This document shows, one piece after another, positions 1 through 8,645 of a DNA stretch of 64,000 nt. The DNA lies in NCBI RefSeq assembly GCF_020985305.1, contig NZ_CP087588.1, forward strand, positions 2,851,501 to 2,915,500. The letters are read 5' to 3'. The notes beneath the pieces are model-generated. The model saw nothing but the letters and a program-made list of their open reading frames with translations, did no database searches and was not told the DNA's origin. Made by a program: the position numbers and the translations under genes. The stretch comes from Croceicoccus sp. Ery15. GTDB taxonomy: Bacteria > Pseudomonadota > Alphaproteobacteria > Sphingomonadales > Sphingomonadaceae. Every line of letters starts with the position of its first letter. The stretch's first letter is position 1.

Positions 1-1188
1 GCCGCCATCGTCAAATGTAACACTTTCCGGAGCTGGCAAAGGCGGCCCTTCAACAGGAAGTCCGAACCAGATGAGTTGCTGGTCCCATGAACCGGATTCC
101 GCAATTGCCCTGCGATTAAGGAATAATTTCGCAGCAAGTTGTAGCGATGGGCGGAAATCGCGATAGTCGGTGGCCGTCAATGCGATAAGTCGAGCGCCGT
201 CGTTTGCCCCCATATTGGGGCCGTCACCTGTTCCCCGATCTACCAGCTGGTATAACCATCGTGTGGCGGCTATCATCTTCGTATAAAGTTTTGGCGAGAA
301 TTCGGCTAATGCGAACTGCGATCTCCAGCATTCAGCCAGCGAATAGGTGTCAAGCATTAATCGATGATAGTTTAAAGAGTACTGACTAAAGGTTCCATCG
401 GTTGCAATCAGGGATCGCGCACGTTCCTCCAGCCATTTGCGACCCAATCGCGCCCAGAGTTCGCCCGCGGCATCGCCGACTGCACTTAGCCAGCTTCCGC
501 CAATATACATTGCGACGGCTTCGGACGTGCCGTGATTGTTCTGCTGACCAATCGCATAACCGATTGTCGGTGCGATTCGCGCAAGATGTGTTTTGACAAG
601 GGTCAGTAACCCGATCTGAGCGTCGCAGACTTGATCCAGGATCAAAGCCGCGAGGGCCAAATGCATAACCCGGATCGACGCTTCCTGACCGCATTTCCAA
701 TTGACGCCTTTATAAGGCGGATTATTGCTTGACCAGTCGGCGAGCCACCGGTTCAGGCGGTCCAGTTCTTCCTGATCCCCTAGAGCAGCACGTTGCGCCA
801 TCGCAATAAGCCAGTCAAAACGCGACGCTTCCCAAATCGTCTTGATATCGCCAATTTTACTATCGAAGTCACCAAGTTCGAACCAGTTACGACCGCTGTC
901 TGCACGTGACCCCGAGAATGGATTGACATGCCAATCCGGTGGGCTTTCGGCTGGGAACGAATGCGTTCCGAACCACGGGCCAAAGGCTTTCCAATCGTCC
1001 CGCGCGATCGCATGCATTGGCGCGGCCGAAGGGCGTGGCTTGAAAAAAGGTCCTTGCGCAACAGCCCCCTTCAATCGCTGGACCGGATGAACACCGGCCC
1101 GAACTGCCAGCCGATACGCGCCGACCCGTGCGAGATTTGGGATGCCAAGTGCCCAATAAGTCGACAGCCTAGAAAAGACTGAACTCAC
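1..1188 (-). CDS. Heparinase II/III family protein (C-terminus beyond window)
   Basis: Reading the minus strand from GTG at 1188 gives 396 uninterrupted codons to the window edge, so the 3' part lies outside. The protein begins SSVFSRLSTYWALGIPNLAR and shows the helical, Trp-rich composition of the (alpha/alpha) toroid of heparinase II/III-type polysaccharide lyases (for example GWxxG-like VNWKCGQEASIRVM and GQQNNHGTSEA, the latter resembling the N-H motif of the active-site cleft). The GTG overlaps the TGA of the upstream oxidoreductase gene as GTGA, which decides the start and implies translational coupling. Such proteins are regularly found next to bi-domain oxidoreductases in polysaccharide loci, where they are thought to cleave or edit uronate-containing glycans. 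Substrate unknown; the catalytic Tyr/His of the second half may lie past the edge. Confidence 0.85.
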   Translation of the reverse strand, partial: MSSVFSRLSTYWALGIPNLARVGAYRLAVRAGVHPVQRLKGAVAQGPFFKPRPSAAPMHAIARDDWKAFGPWFGTHSFPAESPPDWHVNPFSGSRADSGRNWFELGDFDSKIGDIKTIWEASRFDWLIAMAQRAALGDQEELDRLNRWLADWSSNNPPYKGVNWKCGQEASIRVMHLALAALILDQVCDAQIGLLTLVKTHLARIAPTIGYAIGQQNNHGTSEAVAMYIGGSWLSAVGDAAGELWARLGRKWLEERARSLIATDGTFSQYSLNYHRLMLDTYSLAECWRSQFALAEFSPKLYTKMIAATRWLYQLVDRGTGDGPNMGANDGARLIALTATDYRDFRPSLQLAAKLFLNRRAIAESGSWDQQLIWFGLPVEGPPLPAPESVTFDDGG

Positions 1189-3314
1189 CGCTGGTGCCGC
1201 AACTGCTCTGTTGCTTCAATGGTCAACCTTGCGACTTCGAATAGTTGTTCTGGTGGGATCGGAGCAGCGCCACCTGTTTCGATTGCGCGCAGGAATGCGG
1301 CTACGCAAGCTGATTGCCCCTTGTCCTGTTGCCAATGCTTTCGGTTTTTGCTGCCTGGCCAGCCATATGTCCTCAGCGCACGGAAATTATCCAATTGCAG
1401 TGTCTTTCCTTCGACAAAGACTTCGATCCTTTCTTTGGGAAAGGAACTTGCACCATTGGCGAGATAGTGGATGGTCCCGAAACTGCCATCAGCAAAACCC
1501 AAGGTGATGCTGGCTTTGTCCTCGGTCAGCCTTACCGCACGGTTTTCGCCCATCCTGCGCGCCGAAACGGACGTAATCGGAGAATCGGCCAGAAAGCGCA
1601 TCAGATCAATCAGGTGGCAGGCTTCGCCAATTATCCTTCCGCCACCCACCATGGGATCTTGCGTCCAATGGTCCGCCGGAATGGCTCCGGCATTCATGAC
1701 CATCACGAAAGCCTTCGGCTCGCGACAACTTCGAAGCAGCGCTTTCATCTGCGTAACCAAAGGGGCGAAACGCCGATTGAAGCCGACCATTAAATATTGG
1801 CCCGAAGCGGAATACGCGTTTTCGACCTCTGCCAACTGCTCCATGGTCAAAGCCAGCGGCTTTTCAACAAATACATTCTTGCCTGCGCGTAAGGCTTTGC
1901 ATGTAAGCTGGGCATGGCTGTCATGGCGCGTCACGATGGCAATCGTGTTGATGTCAGCATTATCGATAATGCTGTCGGTGTCAGACGTGGCGTACCGGAA
2001 ACCGGACCGCTTACCGTGGATTACGCTATTGGTGCCGCCTGTCGATGCAATCGTATGAAGCTCTGCTTCTGCCGCCCGAAATGCCGGAATCAGCATGCGC
2101 GAGGCATAATTTCCCGCGCCGACAATTCCGACCACAGCCTTCGCAGGCTGCGCTCCGCTCTTGCCCTCCGTCAGTTGAACAGACCGTGCGTGTCGCTCCT
2201 CGACCGGGTGGGCATACTCCAGAAGAATACCCAAGACGCTTTTGTCATCCGTCAGCGTGGAATATGCCTCGGGCGCCTGTGCGAAAGCATAGCGATGCGT
2301 CACCAGCGCGGAAGTATCGATTTGGCCTTGCGCCATCAGGTCGAGTACGGCTTCGAAATTGCGCTGTTCGGTCCATCGCACGAAGCCGAGCGGATAATCG
2401 TGCCCTTGCTCTTCATAGACTGGATCGTAACGCCCCGGGCCATAGGAGCAGGAAACCTGAAAACTGAGTTCCTTCTCATAAAAATCGGCGCGATTAAGTT
2501 CAAGTCCTGTCACGCCGATAAGAACGATACGCCCGCGCTTGCGGCACATACGCGCTGCTTGCCTAACCGGATCGGAACTTTTGGTAGAGGCGGTGATGAT
2601 TACACCGTCGATACCGCTTCCCCGAGAAAAGGCGACACAGGTTGCGACGGGGTCCTCGCCGCTCCCTGGGTTGCAAATCTCTGCGCCAAAACTTCTGGCC
2701 AGTTCTAGCTTTGCCGGATCGAAATCGATGGCCAACACACGGCAACCGTGCGCCCGCAAGAGCTGGACTGTCAGAAGGCCGATCAGACCTACGCCGGTAA
2801 CGACGAATGCCTCGCCTAACGTCGGGTTGGCCAGTCTGACGCCCTGAAGACCGATCGAGGCAACGACCGTAAAACTCGCAGCTTCGTCGCCGACTTCATC
2901 TGGAATGCGCGCGCACAGGTTGACGGGGGCAAGTGCGACATCTGCATGGGGGGCGTTCGATACCACCCGGTCGCCCGGTTTGAATCCGTCGCACCCCTCA
3001 CCGACCTCGCGTATGATGCCCACATTGCTATAACCGAGCGGAATGGGCTGGCTCATCTTTGAACGTACCGCTTCGATTGTAGTCAGCAGGCCGTCGGTGC
3101 GCACTTTCTCCAGTACCTGCCCCACCTTATCTGGCTGTTGCCTCGCCTTGGCCAACAATCCGGCCCGCCCGAAATCGACAAGCATGCGCTCGGTGCCAGG
3201 TGAAATTAGGGAAACCGTAGTGTCCACCAGCAATTGCTTGCGACGGACTGCAGGTGCAGGGCATTCGACAATCTGTGTCGCACCCGATGACAGGTCTTGA
3301 AGGATCTGTTTCAC
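1185..3314 (-). CDS. Bi-domain dehydrogenase/oxidoreductase (MDR alcohol dehydrogenase-like + Gfo/Idh/MocA)
   Basis: A 709-residue fusion. Residues 1-370 resemble the zinc-type alcohol dehydrogenase (MDR) family with a Rossmann motif GVGLIGLLTVQ near residue 173 and an acidic DFD after the second strand, pointing to NAD(H). Residues about 393-709 are a Gfo/Idh/MocA oxidoreductase with its own GIVGAGNYASR dinucleotide motif and the EKPLAL signature of that family. The pairing is known as a bi-domain-containing oxidoreductase and occurs in capsule and exopolysaccharide clusters, presumably oxidising or epimerising a nucleotide sugar or lipid-linked sugar; the exact reaction is not established. 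It is the first gene of a two-gene unit with the heparinase-like gene, coupled by a GTGA overlap. The ATG start at 3314 is preceded by a purine-rich AAGGG stretch. Confidence 0.9.
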   Translation of the reverse strand: MKQILQDLSSGATQIVECPAPAVRRKQLLVDTTVSLISPGTERMLVDFGRAGLLAKARQQPDKVGQVLEKVRTDGLLTTIEAVRSKMSQPIPLGYSNVGIIREVGEGCDGFKPGDRVVSNAPHADVALAPVNLCARIPDEVGDEAASFTVVASIGLQGVRLANPTLGEAFVVTGVGLIGLLTVQLLRAHGCRVLAIDFDPAKLELARSFGAEICNPGSGEDPVATCVAFSRGSGIDGVIITASTKSSDPVRQAARMCRKRGRIVLIGVTGLELNRADFYEKELSFQVSCSYGPGRYDPVYEEQGHDYPLGFVRWTEQRNFEAVLDLMAQGQIDTSALVTHRYAFAQAPEAYSTLTDDKSVLGILLEYAHPVEERHARSVQLTEGKSGAQPAKAVVGIVGAGNYASRMLIPAFRAAEAELHTIASTGGTNSVIHGKRSGFRYATSDTDSIIDNADINTIAIVTRHDSHAQLTCKALRAGKNVFVEKPLALTMEQLAEVENAYSASGQYLMVGFNRRFAPLVTQMKALLRSCREPKAFVMVMNAGAIPADHWTQDPMVGGGRIIGEACHLIDLMRFLADSPITSVSARRMGENRAVRLTEDKASITLGFADGSFGTIHYLANGASSFPKERIEVFVEGKTLQLDNFRALRTYGWPGSKNRKHWQQDKGQSACVAAFLRAIETGGAAPIPPEQLFEVARLTIEATEQLRHQR

Positions 3315-3416
3315 GTTTTTCCCTTAGAAGGCTTCAATTTTGGATCATCCCGTCCGGCAGTGTCGCTCTATATATGACATGTCGACGTCACTGGCAGTTT
3401 CCTGGTCGGATTCGAT

Positions 3417-4625
3417 CTAAGATAAGGGCGGCAAAATGCTGGCCATTATCTCCGCCAAAGCGGAATCGAAAGGAGGAAATTCATGCCGGAATCCGGTTAG
3501 CGCGGCTTGCGACTGGCGAAGCTGTTGCGGATTATCCATGCAGTGCGTTACCAATTCTACCAGCCCCTCGATATCGTGATAGGGGACGGCAAAGGCGGCA
3601 CCCGCGGCCACGAAGGAACTTGCCGTTTCAACTTCGCTATTCACCACGAATGGCACACCGCAGAATGCGCAATCTCCCCATTTGTTCGATTCGGCGTGAC
3701 GGTTGATATCGATCGCGGGATCGTAATAGGTCAGCACGAGATCGGAGGCGTAATAATAGGCAAGCGCCGTTTCCTGCGGGACTTCGGTATGATATTCGAC
3801 ATTCGACAAGGTGATCAGCTCGCCAAAGGCACCTTTGTCTCCCCGTCCGATGACCAGCAGTTTCGCATCGGGCCGCTGTGAAGCCAATTGCTTCATTGCG
3901 GCAAGAAACACAGGTGCGCCGCGCGTTTCGCCAACCCAGCCGTTCACATAGATTGTGAAGCCTTGCGAGTTCGTTCCGGTATCGAAACCGGCAGAAATCT
4001 CCTGAGCTGTTAGAAACTGCTGCATGGTCGGGCTGTTTCGCAACAGCCGCATATTGGCTCCGTGCCATTCGTATCGCGAGTACCCTGGGACAATATGCAC
4101 ATCGGCATGGCGCGATGCCCAGCGCTCGGCAGATACCAGCAATTTTTGCAACGGACGAGGCAGCCGGACGATCATCGAAAACCGGTCGGCGTCATCGAAT
4201 ATCAACTTTGCCCGTTTCCACTTGGAGACAATCAGTGCCGGAAAGGCGCTTTCGAAGCCCAGACAATACCAAGTGCCGCCTTTCGGCAGGCGCAGGGCTT
4301 GGCAGAAAACAGCCAGCATCCAGAGAGGATAGTAGAGCCGTGTTCGGGAGCCGCCATAGCCCCCACCCTGCAAGATTATCCTGTTGGTTACCCCCTGTGT
4401 TGCCTCGCGCGCAAAGGCTTCCTCGCTACGGTCGCGCATCCAGCCGAAGTAGAGTATCCTCAGTCCTTGCGCCTGAAAAAATGCACATATTTTGACTAGC
4501 CGAGTGCGCTTGCGGATTGCCGGTATCGGTGCAAATATATGGACTTCACTCAATTGAAATTCCGCAATAAGAACGATGGAAGCGTGGATGCGAAGGCTGC
4601 TATCAACCTTTTCATCCCAAGTCAT
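3417..4625 (-). CDS. Glycosyltransferase (GT-B/family 4-like)
   Basis: About 402 residues with the look of a cytoplasmic GT-B fold enzyme: an N-terminal Rossmann-like part, a middle stretch with DDADRFS and VHIVPGYSRY, then a C-terminal domain with LLVIGRGDKG, YYYASDLVLTYYDP and NKWGDCAFCGVPFVV, which matches where the donor-nucleotide site sits in such transferases. It would add a sugar to the lipid-linked repeat unit. The acceptor and donor cannot be read from sequence. Transcribed divergently from the acyltransferase at 4714. Start uncertain: the ATG at 4625 has no clear ribosome site, while a TTG at 4553 preceded by GGA (giving SEVHIFAPIPAIRKR, a typical GT N-terminus) would make a 378-residue protein. 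The GT4 assignment is an inference from general pattern. Confidence 0.8.
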   Translation of the reverse strand: MTWDEKVDSSLRIHASIVLIAEFQLSEVHIFAPIPAIRKRTRLVKICAFFQAQGLRILYFGWMRDRSEEAFAREATQGVTNRIILQGGGYGGSRTRLYYPLWMLAVFCQALRLPKGGTWYCLGFESAFPALIVSKWKRAKLIFDDADRFSMIVRLPRPLQKLLVSAERWASRHADVHIVPGYSRYEWHGANMRLLRNSPTMQQFLTAQEISAGFDTGTNSQGFTIYVNGWVGETRGAPVFLAAMKQLASQRPDAKLLVIGRGDKGAFGELITLSNVEYHTEVPQETALAYYYASDLVLTYYDPAIDINRHAESNKWGDCAFCGVPFVVNSEVETASSFVAAGAAFAVPYHDIEGLVELVTHCMDNPQQLRQSQAALTGFRHEFPPFDSALAEIMASILPPLS

Positions 4626-4713
4626 CCGCGTTGATCGGTGATTGCCTGCCGAAGTGCCTGCTCGGTCCGGCGCCCAAGAAGTTCTGAATTATCAAGGGTA
4701 AGAGCGCGTTCGC

Positions 4714-5250
4714 ATGCGAAGATTTTGGAAGGTGCTGTATGTCATATGCAGGCAGAGCGCATTGTTCGGACTGCCGGGATTGCGACCTCTGCGGAACGCG
4801 GTCTATAACAGGCATCTGGGCACGTCCGGCATAAATGTCGATGATTTCGTCCGGATCGCACCGGCCCATAGCGCGCCCGGCCATGGCATCATGAAGATTG
4901 GCAAGGATCTTCATATTTCGCGTAATGCTGAAGTCGATGCGACCGGAAATATCACACTGGGAGACCGCATTACCATTTCCGAAGGCGCCAAGATTTTTAC
5001 ACACGATCACATCGTGGACGGCTGCGGAGTAAATTGGCGCGAGGCCGGCATAAAATGCTCACCATTGATAATCGAAGATGACGCATGGATCGGTGCCGAT
5101 GCGATCATTTTACAGTCGGTGTCACGGATTGGCTATGGTGCCATTGTCGCCTCAGGTTCAGTCGTAAGGTTGGATGTCGAGCCGCTTTCCGTTGTTGCTG
5201 GGTGCCCGGCAAAACCTATCCGACAGCGTCAATTAGGGGCCGAGCTGTGA
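4714..5250 (+). CDS. Hexapeptide-repeat acyltransferase (LbH/CatB-type) 1
   Basis: A 178-residue protein whose C-terminal half is a left-handed beta helix: successive hexapeptides such as IGKDLH, ISRNAE, ITLGDR, ITISEG, IEDDAW, IGADAI, ILQSVS, IGYGAI and VASGSV, followed by VVAGCPAKPI, the usual end of trimeric maltose/chloramphenicol-acetyltransferase-like enzymes. HDH near residue 97 is a candidate catalytic His. Likely O-acetylates (or otherwise acylates) a sugar of the locus product using acyl-CoA in the cytoplasm. First gene of a run through the second acyltransferase and the flippase; its TGA overlaps the GTG of the next gene. ATG chosen because AAGAG lies 9-10 bases upstream and no better start exists. 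Confidence 0.88.
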   Translation: MRRFWKVLYVICRQSALFGLPGLRPLRNAVYNRHLGTSGINVDDFVRIAPAHSAPGHGIMKIGKDLHISRNAEVDATGNITLGDRITISEGAKIFTHDHIVDGCGVNWREAGIKCSPLIIEDDAWIGADAIILQSVSRIGYGAIVASGSVVRLDVEPLSVVAGCPAKPIRQRQLGAEL

Positions 5251-5804
5251 CGACCACCGGGCTGGCCAGATTTATCGACCGCGGCTTTGTCGCTCTGGCC
5301 GTGAACTTGCTTACGATATTCCGGATCAAGTGGCGACACCGCTTTCTCCTCAGGGCATATCGCCGTTGGGGCATGCGGATGAAAGAGTGGCCGAATTATA
5401 TATCGGCCAGATCTGACGTCGACGGCGGAAACTATTCGCTGATATATGTCGGAGAGGGTGTGACTATCTCCAGTTACGTCCGGCTTCTCACTCATGATTG
5501 GTCGCCCCATACGATCGGCAAGGCGATGGGCATATTTACGGAAAAGCCGTTGGGAAAGTTCGGCCAGATTTCAATCGGCGACTTTTCTTTCGTGGGTACA
5601 GGATCAGTAATTATGCCGGGTGCCAATATTGGCAAGGGCTGTCTGATCGGCGCAGGGACTGTCGTGCGTGGGACAATACCCGACTTTTCGGTCGTGATAG
5701 GAAGTCCGGGACAGATCATCGGAGATAGCAGGGACGTTTTTTGGAGAATGGCAGCGCGGGAAGGTTGGGAGTTGCCGTCCGAAGCCGTTCGTTCCGTTTT
5801 GTAG
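5247..5804 (+). CDS. Hexapeptide-repeat acyltransferase (LbH/CatB-type) 2
   Basis: From the GTG at 5247 this is a 185-residue left-handed beta-helix acyltransferase, related in plan to its upstream neighbour: IYVGEG, VTISSY, LTHDWSPH (candidate catalytic His), ISIGDF, SFVGTG, SVIMPG, ANIGKG, CLIGAG, TVVRGT, then VVIGSPGQII. The frame is open further upstream, but that stretch overlaps the previous gene and is Cys/Arg-rich nonsense. GTG is preferred because AGGGG sits 7-8 bases before it and it forms a GTGA overlap with the upstream stop, implying coupled translation. Two acyltransferases in tandem suggest two distinct acyl decorations, or one acting on a different sugar. Substrate unknown. 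Confidence 0.85.
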   Translation: MTTTGLARFIDRGFVALAVNLLTIFRIKWRHRFLLRAYRRWGMRMKEWPNYISARSDVDGGNYSLIYVGEGVTISSYVRLLTHDWSPHTIGKAMGIFTEKPLGKFGQISIGDFSFVGTGSVIMPGANIGKGCLIGAGTVVRGTIPDFSVVIGSPGQIIGDSRDVFWRMAAREGWELPSEAVRSVL

Positions 5805-5813
5805 AGACGATAA

Positions 5814-7052
5814 TTGCAGCGCTTTATCCCCATGCTGCGGCGACTTGTGCCATCTGCCGCAACATTTGTGCTTGGAACCGGATCGCTCTTCGCAGTCGAC
5901 ATCTGGATCGGCTGGACGGAATCGTCAGAGCGGGTGGCGGATTGGGCGGTATTTAAATCGCTCATTTTCCCATTCTCGACATTGGCCATGATGGGAATCG
6001 ATCAGATCATCGTCCGTGAGCCATCCAAGCTTTCCCTGATCCTGACGAAATCGGTTACTCTAACAGCGCTCTTGGCTGGCCTAATGTCATTGGGCGCTTG
6101 GTGTGTCGGAGCATATCATAACGGATTTCAGTTGTTCCTTGCGACAGCATTACTTGGAATGTCGGGTCTGTATTTTGGCATTTTCCGCGCGAACTGTAAA
6201 TTCAGCATGGCTCATGTAGCGAGAGATGGTTGGAAATTCTTGCTTCTGACAGGCGTGCTGGTTGCGTCATTTACGACTGGAACGCATCCACAAGCAATTA
6301 TGATTACGTCCTGTCTGGGAACAGTCGCACTAAGCGTGGTCTGGTGGCGGAGATGCTCTGTCGAAGGAATGATAGAGCAGCATAACGAAGTGACCGATTT
6401 CAAATCGGCGTTACGCATATCGTGGCCTTTCTGCCTGGCTGCATTCTCGCTATCAATTGCGTCTTATGGTGAAATTGTTCTTCTAAAACTGTTAAATGCT
6501 GATCATGAAATAAGTCAATATTTCTGGGCTTTAATATTATACTCGTATCCAGCCGTTTTCGCTAATACTTATCTAGTGTCATTACTTGGAACATTCATTA
6601 GGCAGAATGCAAAAATTAGCGCAAATATATTTATCAATAGACGGGTTTCGTTCATGCCATTGATTATGGCCGTCCCTGTAGCCGTCTTTACGTTTGGCTA
6701 CATCGTCGAGGCAGTTATTTTTCCTGAAAAAGAGACGCCTCTATATTTAGCAGTTCTCATATCCTGCGTTGCCGGTGTTAGGTTTACTTACACGTTCATC
6801 ACATCATTTATAGGGGCGTTAGGGTGCGGCGATGAGATAAAAAGAATATCGCTTATCTATTTCTGTCTGGCGATGACGGTCCCCTTTGCCTGCGTGCCGA
6901 TCTATCTTCTTACAGAGAGCGCAGCCCTATCCGTCTCTTTGAGTTCAATGTTACATTGGCTCGCCAGAGGAACTGTCGGGTGGAACCTGACCGCTCGACT
7001 TGCCCACAGGGCCGTGAGAGGACTGCCAGTTGTTGCTTCTTCGCTCCGCTAA
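5814..7052 (+). CDS. Flippase-like polysaccharide membrane protein (Wzx/MATE-like)
   Basis: A 412-residue polytopic membrane protein with about 10-12 hydrophobic segments (for example FVLGTGSLFAVDIWIGW, LLAGLMSLGAWCVGAY, ALILYSYPAVFANTYLVSLL, FGYIVEAVIFP). Its position after acyltransferases and its size fit the lipid-linked oligosaccharide flippase (Wzx) of a Wzx/Wzy pathway, which moves undecaprenyl-pyrophosphate repeat units to the periplasmic face. Primary sequence conservation in this family is low, so the call rests on topology and context. The start is TTG at 5814, nine bases after the previous stop, with AGAGA just upstream; an in-frame ATG at 5832 is the alternative. The segment around 6470-6860 is much more AT-rich than the rest of the window. 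Confidence 0.72.
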   Translation: MQRFIPMLRRLVPSAATFVLGTGSLFAVDIWIGWTESSERVADWAVFKSLIFPFSTLAMMGIDQIIVREPSKLSLILTKSVTLTALLAGLMSLGAWCVGAYHNGFQLFLATALLGMSGLYFGIFRANCKFSMAHVARDGWKFLLLTGVLVASFTTGTHPQAIMITSCLGTVALSVVWWRRCSVEGMIEQHNEVTDFKSALRISWPFCLAAFSLSIASYGEIVLLKLLNADHEISQYFWALILYSYPAVFANTYLVSLLGTFIRQNAKISANIFINRRVSFMPLIMAVPVAVFTFGYIVEAVIFPEKETPLYLAVLISCVAGVRFTYTFITSFIGALGCGDEIKRISLIYFCLAMTVPFACVPIYLLTESAALSVSLSSMLHWLARGTVGWNLTARLAHRAVRGLPVVASSLR

Positions 7053-7064
7053 AAAGGCTTGATA

Positions 7065-8645
7065 ATGGACATCCTAGGCAGGCGCACACTGTTAAAAGGT
7101 CTGGGTTCAACTTCGGTTGCAGCAGCAGCGGCTTCGGATCCCGCATTGTTGGAAGCGGCAAGAGTGCCAGCTGGTCCAGAGTCCGGCCAGGCTTCAATCT
7201 TCGCCGGTAGCTTCGGTGTTATAGCCGACGGAAGAACTGATGCTGCTGGTGCGCTGCAGTCGGCGATAGATTATGCATTGAATGGGCATGGTGCGCCTGT
7301 GGTCAAACTGCCGGCGGGTGAAATTCTACTCAATAGTCCTGTGATCGTCAGGGGAGACGCAACTGTACGCGGCGATCACAATCAGATCATTATCGAGGGC
7401 TGCGGCTCAGGCAAAAACGGCTCATGGCTGAACTTCAGCGATGGCTCGCTCATCGTGTCGACACCCAACCATATCCTTCGCGATTTCCGTGTTTCATCAA
7501 GAAGGGGCAATGGAATCGAGATAAGGTCTGACAAGGCTTCGTCAGAGTTTCCTACCCGCGGGATGATGGAAAATATACGAGCGGAATATTGCGGCAAGTC
7601 GGGCATAACCATAGAGGATTCTTGGGTTTACAGCATCGTAAATTGCTTTGCCCGCTTCAACCGCCATGCCGGCCTGGAAGGGCGGCAAGGGGCTCGTACC
7701 GGCCTGGCCTGCAACGCAATTTCGATCTTTGGTGGCGAATTTCAGGGTAATGGATCAAAGGCGGCTTCAGGCCCCGGAACTGGCGCCGGTATCATTACTG
7801 GCCGTTGCGTGCAGTTCACCATGATCGGCGGAGCAGTTGAGGGCAATCTGGGTGACGGGGTAGTACTGTCCGAGCAACTGAGGGGCTTTGCCTTTACGTC
7901 AGTTTATTTCGAGAAGAACGGGACACATGAACTAAACTGCGATGTGACAACAGACACGCAAACGGACGGACAGCCTCACGCTGCTAATGCACCCAACAGC
8001 GGCCTCTTGGCTAACTGCAATTTTACACCTCAGGATAATGGAGGGAAACCTCAGCAGCGCGCTGTCGACGTGCTGAACGTGCAAGATTTCAGAGTGATAA
8101 ACCCACAAATCTTTGCCCAGTCCAAACCGGTCTTTTATGCAAAGGAGCCCTTCCGGATCAGGGAAACGCAGGCCGGACGGTGTTCAGGCTGGGTGGAAGG
8201 TGGATATAGGTCGTCAGTACGTTACGATCAAAACATCGTTTGCAACGAAACGGCGCGCTACGGCTTTCCAAGACAGCATCGAATTTGCCCCGAAGCTAAT
8301 GCAGAGCGAGGCGGCGGATTTCATAGAACATTCTGCATTCCGTTGCCGCCTGATGCCGGCAACAGGGTCGAAGTTAAAACGCTCACTCGCAAATCGGCAA
8401 ATTCACGCAAGTCGGCGATAGAATTTGCGGCAAGGTTTGGTCCGGCCGAAGCAAACTGGATGAAGGCGAGCGAGGAACTTGAGTCCACCGACGACCTTCG
8501 CCCGATTGTTTCCGAAAGAAGGTTTGAAGCTGGTAGCGCGCAAACCAAGCCGGGTTATGTCGAAGTGCAGGTCAGATTGCCGGAAAATGACAATCTGCAG
8601 TTGATGAGCGTCGAAATTCTTACCTATGAGGCGCAGGTGTCGTAG
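7065..8645 (+). CDS. Tat-exported right-handed beta-helix protein, possible polysaccharide lyase/hydrolase
   Basis: About 526 residues. The N-terminus DILGRRTLLKGLGSTS carries a twin-arginine motif followed by a short Ala-rich segment, indicating folded export to the periplasm. The mature start FGVIADGRTDAAGALQSAIDYA is the classic opening of pectate-lyase-like/GH28-like beta-helix proteins, and the body shows irregular coils such as NHILRDFRVSSRRGNGIEI, GMMENIRAEYCGKSGI and FTMIGGAVEGNLGDGVVL. It may depolymerise or edit the polysaccharide made here; no catalytic residues can be assigned. I prefer ATG 7065 over the in-frame TTG at 7059 because AAAAGG lies 7-8 bases before it. Its end overlaps the convergent O-antigen ligase gene by 26 bases. 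Confidence 0.75.
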   Translation: MDILGRRTLLKGLGSTSVAAAAASDPALLEAARVPAGPESGQASIFAGSFGVIADGRTDAAGALQSAIDYALNGHGAPVVKLPAGEILLNSPVIVRGDATVRGDHNQIIIEGCGSGKNGSWLNFSDGSLIVSTPNHILRDFRVSSRRGNGIEIRSDKASSEFPTRGMMENIRAEYCGKSGITIEDSWVYSIVNCFARFNRHAGLEGRQGARTGLACNAISIFGGEFQGNGSKAASGPGTGAGIITGRCVQFTMIGGAVEGNLGDGVVLSEQLRGFAFTSVYFEKNGTHELNCDVTTDTQTDGQPHAANAPNSGLLANCNFTPQDNGGKPQQRAVDVLNVQDFRVINPQIFAQSKPVFYAKEPFRIRETQAGRCSGWVEGGYRSSVRYDQNIVCNETARYGFPRQHRICPEANAERGGGFHRTFCIPLPPDAGNRVEVKTLTRKSANSRKSAIEFAARFGPAEANWMKASEELESTDDLRPIVSERRFEAGSAQTKPGYVEVQVRLPENDNLQLMSVEILTYEAQVS

